A model generated the notes under the pieces. That model was not told the DNA's origin. It did not search any database and saw nothing but the letters and a program-made list of their open reading frames with translations. A program made the translations under genes and the position numbers. Positions 6,480 through 11,069 of a stretch of 11,069 nucleotides of DNA are shown here, one piece after another. Origin of the DNA: Chitinophagaceae bacterium. Lineage in GTDB: Bacteria > Bacteroidota > Bacteroidia > Chitinophagales > Chitinophagaceae. Position 1 is the first letter of the stretch, and each line of letters opens with the position of its first letter. The DNA lies in the NCBI GenBank assembly GCA_018061385.1, contig JAGOUF010000030.1, forward strand, positions 1 to 11,069, in the 5' to 3' direction.

Positions 6480-9122
6480 TTATTTTATTTTAAGTCTCCA
6501 ACCAGCATAAAACATTCTGTTTGTTACTGGACCCCAAACTAAAGAGGCATCAAAATATTGGCTGAAAGGCTGACTATTTGCAATGATTACATTTTGTTGA
6601 AAATAGTTTGTCAAGTTTTCAGCTCCAATATATATATCCATTGGATTTTTGTTGCCAATGGTTTTTGAAATCTGTGCATTCATTAACACAAAGCTGGGCG
6701 AATATTTTTCCAACTGATATTGTGTTGGATTTGCAGTTGTATTCGGTATTCTTTTTTTACCATTATAAGTAATAGTATAATCAAATTTCCATCCATTAAT
6801 AGTATAATCTAAATTTAAAAATGCTCTGTTTTTAGATATGAAAGGACGATCTAGTAATTGACCACCATAAGTAGTTTTTACATCAAAGTATCTGTACGCT
6901 ACACGAACATCTAATTTTTTTATTGGCTCAAAACTCAATTCAGCTTGTAAGCTATTTGAGAATGATTTGTCTTGTAGATTGTAGAATTTTACTTGTCTTG
7001 CATCTTCAACATCAACTACTACTTGGTTTGTAAAATCGTTTCTGAAATAATCTAAACTTAGCATTGCGGCATTATGAAATAGTTTAAATTTTTGATCAAA
7101 AGTTATGCCTTTGTTCCATGCTACTTCTGGTTTTAATCCATAAGCATCCAATGTGTTTGGTGTAAAGATGTTTACTTGTCTTGCACTTACAAAAACACTC
7201 GTATTTTCTGCAAAAATATTGGCTGTTCTTTGCCCTCGTCCAGCACTTGCTCTTATGGTTGTTCCTTGTATTGGTTCATACCTTATGTTTAAACGAGGTG
7301 TTACAAAAACACCAAATAAATTATTGTAGTCTGTTCTCAAACCTACAACAGCACTGAATTTTGTATTGGGTGTATAGGTATATTCTATAAAAGCACCTGA
7401 TACCATTTCGGTTCTTTTGTAATTAACAGTTTTAAAATTTTCGTTGTATTTGTCGTACTGAAAACTTAATCCTGTTCTAAATTTATGTTCAGTTGTACTG
7501 ATAATAGATTGATAAATTAAATTGCTGTAAATGCTTTGTTGCTTTGCATTGTAAGTTGTTAGTCCAAAATATGAATGTTGATTGTGGTTGATAGCTGCCA
7601 ATTGTAAACCAATACTTTTATACTTTTTTTGAGGAAAAACATAACCAATTTTTCCAAAAGCTTCATAGCGTTCTGTATTGATGCCTAAGCCATAATGATT
7701 TGTTGTGTTTTTGTCGGCACTTGGATTAAATGCAGTTTCTCCACCAACTTTTTTATCATTTAAAACCTTTACGCCAAACTGTGCTAAAAAGCCCTTGCTA
7801 TTATCAAATTTATACCTGTTAACTAAACTAAATAGATTGCCTGTTGGCAAATCTCTGAAACCATCTGTGTTGAAATCTAAATTTTTATTGCTACTAAAAT
7901 CATCATGTAACAACAATGCGGTAGTCCATTTTGTATTTATTTTTTGTGATAAGTTTAGGTTTAAATCAGTTTTACCACTTTCGCTCTGATAAATATTGGC
8001 TAATAATTTTTCGCTATTTTCTGGCTTTTTTAATTCCACATTTATTTGTCCTGCAATACTTTCAAAACCGTTTGCAACAGAACCAACACCTTTTGTTAAC
8101 TGAATACTTTCTATCCAAGGTCCAGCAATAGAATTTAAACCCAAAGGAGTTGCAATGCCTCTTGGACCTGGCAAATTCTCTACAGTAAGTTGTGTATAAT
8201 TTCCACTAAGACCCAATAACTGAATTTGTTTTGAACCTGTTACTGCATCGTTGTAAGTAACATCAACAGAAGGATTTGTTTCAAAACTTTCACTTAGATT
8301 GCAACAAGCAGCTTTTAATAATTCTTTGCCTGTCATTACTTGAGTTCTAATGGGATCAATAGCTGAAAGATAAGTGGAGCGTTGCTTTGAGGTTACGATT
8401 ACTTCTTTCAATTGTTTATTTGCAGCCAATACTATTTTTAATTCGTTAATATCCGAAACAACAATTGTGTCTGGTTTGTAACCTGTATAACTTACAATTA
8501 AACGACTATTTTCTCCATTGTATTGAATGGTAAAAATACCAATGTCATTTGTTACAACTCCAATGGATGTTCCTAGCCAAAAAACACTTGCATTTGCCAA
8601 TGGTTTGTAACTTCCTTTTTTATCTTCTTCTAAAACAACTCCTTTAATAAAGTGTAAATTGGATGTTGATTCTGTTACAATTTCCTTTTTTGCAGTATCT
8701 ATTTTTGTTGTACTATCATGGTGAATAGCTTTTGTGGTATCAACCTTTGCTTCATTTTCTTGCGTTTCATTCTCACGATAATAACAGCATTTTGGCAAGT
8801 TATTATATACCGAAGTTTTTGCTTTTTTATTGCCTACATCATGCCCAACGGCTACAATTTTATTTTCAATTTTATCTAAAGAAATTTGAGCTGGATTATA
8901 AACTAAGGAAAGTATTTTTGTATCAATATTCCAAATAGCAGATTTTACACCTTTCGTTTTTAATGCATCTTCAATCCTGGTTTTACATTGTATACATTCT
9001 CCATGAACTTTAAAAGTAACAGCAGTGTCTTTAGTTGCTTGTTTGTTGCTTTGTGCATAAACAGTTATACTAGTAATTGCAAACCAAAGTAGTAATAAAT
9101 ATTTTATCTTTTTCATCATCAT
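6480..9122 (-). CDS. TonB-dependent receptor with N-terminal HMA metal-binding domain
   Basis: This outer-membrane active transporter has 880 residues from the ATG at 9122. Three consecutive ATGs (9122, 9119, 9116) are possible; an upstream in-frame TTG at 9164 falls inside a hairpin and precedes the signal peptide, so it is rejected. Domains in order are: signal peptide (1-24, ends VYAQ); HMA domain (about 34-97) with Cys43-x-x-Cys46 in GECIQCKTRIE; a CC pair at 112-113 in LPKCCYYR; a low-complexity linker; a carboxypeptidase-regulatory-like domain (about 156-235); a plug (about 250-366) with a second CC pair (273-274, ACCNLSESFETNPSVDV) and QIQLLGLSGNYTQL; and the barrel (370-880) ending MFYAGWRLKIK. 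The HMA domain and the neighbouring metal-binding genes point to a soft metal such as copper, or a chelate of it. The substrate and the direction of metal handling are inference. It is the last gene of the minus-strand cluster. Confidence 0.93.
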   Translation of the reverse strand: MMMKKIKYLLLLWFAITSITVYAQSNKQATKDTAVTFKVHGECIQCKTRIEDALKTKGVKSAIWNIDTKILSLVYNPAQISLDKIENKIVAVGHDVGNKKAKTSVYNNLPKCCYYRENETQENEAKVDTTKAIHHDSTTKIDTAKKEIVTESTSNLHFIKGVVLEEDKKGSYKPLANASVFWLGTSIGVVTNDIGIFTIQYNGENSRLIVSYTGYKPDTIVVSDINELKIVLAANKQLKEVIVTSKQRSTYLSAIDPIRTQVMTGKELLKAACCNLSESFETNPSVDVTYNDAVTGSKQIQLLGLSGNYTQLTVENLPGPRGIATPLGLNSIAGPWIESIQLTKGVGSVANGFESIAGQINVELKKPENSEKLLANIYQSESGKTDLNLNLSQKINTKWTTALLLHDDFSSNKNLDFNTDGFRDLPTGNLFSLVNRYKFDNSKGFLAQFGVKVLNDKKVGGETAFNPSADKNTTNHYGLGINTERYEAFGKIGYVFPQKKYKSIGLQLAAINHNQHSYFGLTTYNAKQQSIYSNLIYQSIISTTEHKFRTGLSFQYDKYNENFKTVNYKRTEMVSGAFIEYTYTPNTKFSAVVGLRTDYNNLFGVFVTPRLNIRYEPIQGTTIRASAGRGQRTANIFAENTSVFVSARQVNIFTPNTLDAYGLKPEVAWNKGITFDQKFKLFHNAAMLSLDYFRNDFTNQVVVDVEDARQVKFYNLQDKSFSNSLQAELSFEPIKKLDVRVAYRYFDVKTTYGGQLLDRPFISKNRAFLNLDYTINGWKFDYTITYNGKKRIPNTTANPTQYQLEKYSPSFVLMNAQISKTIGNKNPMDIYIGAENLTNYFQQNVIIANSQPFSQYFDASLVWGPVTNRMFYAGWRLKIK

Positions 9123-9133
9123 AAATTTTAATA

Positions 9134-9169
9134 AAGTATTGAGAGAAGTTCTACATTCTCTCAATACTT
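9134..9169 (-). repeat. 14-bp perfect hairpin between HMBD gene and TonB receptor gene
   Basis: AAGTATTGAGAGAA (9134-9147) pairs perfectly with TTCTCTCAATACTT (9156-9169) around an 8-nt loop. On the transcribed (minus) strand it begins 7 nt after the HMBD stop and ends 11 nt before the receptor ATG, followed by TATTAAAATTT instead of a long U-run. It could be a partial terminator, an RNA stability element setting the ratio of the two products, or a structure controlling receptor translation. Confidence 0.75.
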
Positions 9170-9176
9170 ATTTAGT

Positions 9177-9560
9177 TTAATTTTTTTTCTGCTTCATAGC
9201 TTTTTTCTCAGTTATATCCATACCACATTTACTGCACTTGTCTTTTGTAGTACTACATTCTTCTGGGTGCATAGAGCAAGCATATACTTTAGTTAATGCC
9301 ATGCTGCATTTGCTGCAATTATCTGCTTTGTTACTAGTAACTTCAGGGTGCATTGGGCAAGCATAGGTTTTTATTTTTGTTAAATCCATACCACACTTGC
9401 TACATTTACCTGCTTTGTTACTACATACTTCTGGGTGCATAGAACAAGTGTAAACAGTTGATGTTGCTGTACTTTGTTGTTTTTTACTTTGTGTTTGAGA
9501 AAACGCAGAAACAGAAACGATAGTTATAACTACCATCATCAGTACTTTAATTGATTTCAT
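9177..9560 (-). CDS. Secreted protein with three tandem heavy-metal-binding (HMBD) repeats
   Basis: This 127-residue protein is exported by a signal peptide (1-21, cut near AFSQ) and consists almost wholly of three copies of the ~26-residue HMBD motif: residues 37-62, 66-91 and 93-118. Each has a Tyr-x-Cys-x-Met-His-Pro-Glu half and a Cys-Ser-Lys-Cys-x-Met half, offering Cys, Met and His ligands for a soft metal. In P-type Cu/Ag ATPases and CusB-like proteins this motif normally occurs as one or two copies joined to a larger protein; here the repeats stand alone. Repeats 1 and 3 have an extra Cys (46 and 102), which repeat 2 lacks; repeat 2 also has CSKCSMAL in place of CSKCGMDL. The tail is Lys-rich. 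A periplasmic copper or similar metal buffer or carrier is the likely role, by motif and by neighbours. Which metal it binds is not shown. Confidence 0.9.
   Translation of the reverse strand: MKSIKVLMMVVITIVSVSAFSQTQSKKQQSTATSTVYTCSMHPEVCSNKAGKCSKCGMDLTKIKTYACPMHPEVTSNKADNCSKCSMALTKVYACSMHPEECSTTKDKCSKCGMDITEKKAMKQKKN
9207..9452 (-). repeat. Three tandem ~78-bp repeats encoding HMBD units
   Basis: Coding repeats lie at 9375-9452, 9288-9365 and 9207-9284, separated by 9 and 3 bp. They remain clearly similar at DNA level (for example around the TGCATTGGGCAAGC/TGCATAGAGCAAGC segments on the plus strand), which suggests duplication inside the gene and makes further copy-number change possible. 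Confidence 0.8.
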
Positions 9561-9599
9561 TTTGTATATTTTATGAATGATTAAAAGGAATAAGATGTT

Positions 9600-9643
9600 A
9601 TTATTGTATTGGTAACATTTCTGAATGTTACCAATACAATAAT
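9600..9643. repeat. 20-bp perfect hairpin upstream of HMBD gene
   Basis: ATTATTGTATTGGTAACATT (9600-9619) and its exact reverse complement (9624-9643) flank a TCTG loop. The structure lies 39 nt upstream of the HMBD start codon in the 181-bp gap after the HYC_CC_PP-like gene. Neither side has a T-run, so it is not a standard terminator. It may be a processing or stability hairpin in a shared transcript, a leader structure, or a DNA palindrome bound by a regulator. Nothing else was recognised in the rest of this gap (9561-9741). Confidence 0.8.
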
Positions 9644-9741
9644 TGTTGCGACTAATGTGTTGAATACTATTATAATAATTAATTGAATAGACAATACAAT
9701 TGCTAAAGTATCAGCAAATAAAAATGCATGCTAATGAAATA

Positions 9742-10125
9742 TCATATTCTAAATATGCAGAATAGAACTTGCTTAGAAGGAAGATTTTCTGTTGGAGGGC
9801 TTTTGTAATAATAATTTATATTGCCAATATTGGCAATAGCTGCAACTGTATAATTAGTTGTGTAAAGAATTGCTGGAGCAAGGGGAGCAGTATATTGAAA
9901 TGTAATTTGGTCGCTGTTTTTTTGGTCAGTCTTTAATTTTATTGTTACTGTTTCATTTTTGCAACAACCTTTTTTGGTTGGTTTAGGTTTGCAATTTATT
10001 TCTTGGGTATTTACAGTAAATGAAACAGTTTTTAATTTGCCACAGCAATAGAAATAATTAAGGCTTACTCCAAAAGATGCAATGGAATAAGAAATTAATA
10101 TTGCTATAACTATAATGCGTTTCAC
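9742..10125 (-). CDS. HYC_CC_PP-like small secreted Cys-rich protein
   Basis: This 127-residue protein has an N-terminal signal peptide (about 1-19, MKRIIVIAILISYSIASFG) and the layout of the Bacteroidota HYC_CC_PP family. It has an early aromatic-Cys motif (YFYCCGKLKTVSF, Cys27/28), a central CC pair (Cys54/55 in KKGCCKNETVTIKLK), a PP motif (110-111) and the ending VLFCIFRI, which matches the family's aromatic-Cys-x-F-R-I terminus. The His of the HYC motif is replaced by Phe (FYC), with a second Cys following. The biochemical function of the family is not known to me. Its cysteines and its place ahead of an HMBD protein and an HMA-carrying TonB receptor suggest a periplasmic or surface metal role. 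A promoter box lies about 30 nt upstream, so it may be the first gene of the cluster. Family call moderately firm; function unknown. Confidence 0.8.
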   Translation of the reverse strand: MKRIIVIAILISYSIASFGVSLNYFYCCGKLKTVSFTVNTQEINCKPKPTKKGCCKNETVTIKLKTDQKNSDQITFQYTAPLAPAILYTTNYTVAAIANIGNINYYYKSPPTENLPSKQVLFCIFRI

Positions 10126-10156
10126 TAAATGTTTATCTTCTTTAAAAATTATTAAA

Positions 10157-10164
10157 CAAAAGTA
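10157..10164 (-). promoter_or_regulatory. Bacteroidota -7 box (TACTTTTG) for the metal cluster
   Basis: Read on the minus strand, TACTTTTG fits TAnnTTTG and ends 31 nt before the ATG at 10125, leaving a leader of roughly 25 nt. A TTG lies 25 nt further upstream, longer than the usual ~19-21 nt spacer, so the -33 element is doubtful. It is the only such box seen ahead of the three minus-strand genes, which fits a single transcript. Confidence 0.55.
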
Positions 10165-10241
10165 CGAAAATGTTTTTTAGTAGTTGTTACAAAATTGGGG
10201 CTACTGTTGAAATATTAACAGATAGACCAATTACTTAAATA

Positions 10242-10274
10242 AAAAAAGCAATGAAATTATTTCATTGCTTTTTT
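10242..10274. terminator. Bidirectional terminator after glutaryl-CoA dehydrogenase gene
   Basis: AAAAAAGCAATGAAA (10242-10256) and TTTCATTGCTTTTTT (10260-10274) form a perfect 15-bp stem with a TTA loop. The A-run gives a U-run to minus-strand transcripts leaving the dehydrogenase gene, whose stop is at 10317. It insulates the metal cluster from that gene. Confidence 0.93.
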
Positions 10275-10316
10275 GTTTAAATTTTATAAGTAGTATTAAT
10301 CTACAGAAAGTTTATT

Positions 10317-11069
10317 TTACTTAAACGCATTAATTCCTGTAACATCCATTCCTGTAATCAATAAATGAATATCGTGTGTGCCCTCGTAAGTAATTACACT
10401 TTCTAAATTCATCATGTGTCTCATAATACTGTATTCGCCAGTAATGCCCATTCCACCCAGCATTTGTCTTGCTTCTCTAGCAATATTTGTAGCAATTTCA
10501 CAACTATTTCTTTTAGCCATACTTACTTGTGCAGGTGTAGCTTTTCCTTCATTCATTAATACGCCTAAACGCCAAACCAACAATTGTCCTTTGGTAATTT
10601 CGGTAATCATTTCTGCCAACTTTTTTTGTTGTAACTGAAAGCCAGCAATGGGTTTACCAAATTGTTCTCTTTCTTTGGTATAACGCAATGCAGTATCATA
10701 GCAATCCATTGCAGCACCCAAAGCTCCCCAAGCAATACCAAAACGAGCTTTTGATAAACAACTCAACGGACCTTTTAATCCTTGAACATTGGGCAATATA
10801 TTTTCTTTAGGCACTTTCACATTATCAAATACCAATTCACCAGTAGCACTTGCCCTTAAACTCCATTTGCCATGTGTTGTTGGTGTTGTAAAACCTTGCA
10901 TTCCACGTTCTACAATTACACCTCTAACAATACCTTGTTCATCTTTAGCCCAAACAACTGCAACTTGTGCAAATGGAGCATTGCTAATCCACATTTTTGC
11001 ACCATTTAAAATTACATGATCGCCAGCATCTTTAATATTTGTCAACATTCCTGCAGGATCGCTACCATG
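10317..11069 (-). CDS. Glutaryl-CoA dehydrogenase (acyl-CoA dehydrogenase family), C-terminal part, 5' end outside window
   Basis: The frame is open to the right edge (codons HGSDPAG precede the Met at 11048), so about 250 C-terminal residues are present and the start lies beyond 11069. This FAD flavoenzyme oxidises and decarboxylates glutaryl-CoA to crotonyl-CoA in lysine/tryptophan breakdown, passing electrons to ETF. Seen here are the end of the middle beta domain (HGSDPAGM, LNGAKMWISNAPFAQVAVVWAKDE, GKWSLRASATGELVFDNVKVP) and the C-terminal helical domain (ARFGIAWGALGAAMDCYDTALRYTKEREQFGKPI, RQMLGGMGITGEYSIMRHMMNLE). The catalytic Glu sits in TYEGTHDIHLL. The RASATG segment, ARFGIAWG and NLESVITYEGTHDIH resemble human GCDH more closely than short-chain acyl-CoA dehydrogenases. 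The specific substrate is inferred from this resemblance; the superfamily call is firm. A strong terminator follows the stop. Confidence 0.88.
   Translation of the reverse strand, partial: HGSDPAGMLTNIKDAGDHVILNGAKMWISNAPFAQVAVVWAKDEQGIVRGVIVERGMQGFTTPTTHGKWSLRASATGELVFDNVKVPKENILPNVQGLKGPLSCLSKARFGIAWGALGAAMDCYDTALRYTKEREQFGKPIAGFQLQQKKLAEMITEITKGQLLVWRLGVLMNEGKATPAQVSMAKRNSCEIATNIAREARQMLGGMGITGEYSIMRHMMNLESVITYEGTHDIHLLITGMDVTGINAFK

Noticed and set aside
9123..9164. Longer TonB receptor start at TTG 9164, adding 14 residues before the signal peptide
   Set aside because: The extra residues (RECRTSLNTLLKF) are encoded by the intergenic hairpin, put charged residues before the signal peptide, and need a rare TTG start, while three ATGs directly precede a good signal peptide.
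9134..9169. Strong intrinsic terminator ending the HMBD transcript
   Set aside because: The stem is strong, but the following minus-strand bases (TATTAAAATTT) lack a continuous U-run and no separate promoter box is visible for the receptor gene, so at most partial termination is proposed.
9207..9452. Regularly spaced repeats as a CRISPR array
   Set aside because: The repeats are in frame, encode the HMBD motif and have only 3-9 bp between them, with no unique spacers.
9600..9643. Terminal inverted repeats of an insertion element
   Set aside because: The arms are separated by only 4 bp, with no transposase or target duplication nearby.

Overview
The window is AT-rich chromosomal DNA from a member of the Bacteroidota, most likely near the Chitinophagaceae/Sphingobacteriia. 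This rests on four things. There are almost no Shine-Dalgarno sequences. Bacteroidota-type -7 boxes (TAnnTTTG) lie just in front of genes. A SusC-like TonB receptor carries a carboxypeptidase-regulatory-like domain. There is also a HYC_CC_PP-type small secreted protein, a family I know only from this phylum. No rRNA, tRNA, CRISPR array, transposase or phage gene was seen, and no stretch over 300 bases lacks a gene.

Left part, plus strand (1-6325): the 3' end of an ammonium channel gene (amt), a long intergenic hairpin, then an outer-membrane beta-barrel porin closed by a textbook terminator. Next comes prfC (release factor 3), then a two-gene cassette of an OLD/ABC-like ATPase and a small PIN-like protein with 2 bp between them, then rimO (ribosomal protein S12 methylthiotransferase). 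prfC and rimO are housekeeping genes. The ATPase/PIN-like pair between them looks like an accessory, possibly defence-related, insertion and is the best candidate here for an undescribed system.

Right part, minus strand (6480-11069): a convergent bidirectional terminator separates rimO from a metal-handling cluster. Read in the direction of transcription, this is a HYC_CC_PP-like secreted protein, a secreted protein of three tandem heavy-metal-binding (HMBD) repeats, and an 880-residue TonB-dependent receptor with an N-terminal HMA (CxxC) domain. All three carry export signals and Cys-rich metal motifs. Together they suggest a cell-envelope pathway for a soft metal, probably copper, although the window holds no P-type ATPase or metal-sensing regulator. 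Long perfect hairpins lie on both sides of the HMBD gene. A second bidirectional terminator separates the cluster from the 3' part of a glutaryl-CoA dehydrogenase gene that runs off the right edge.
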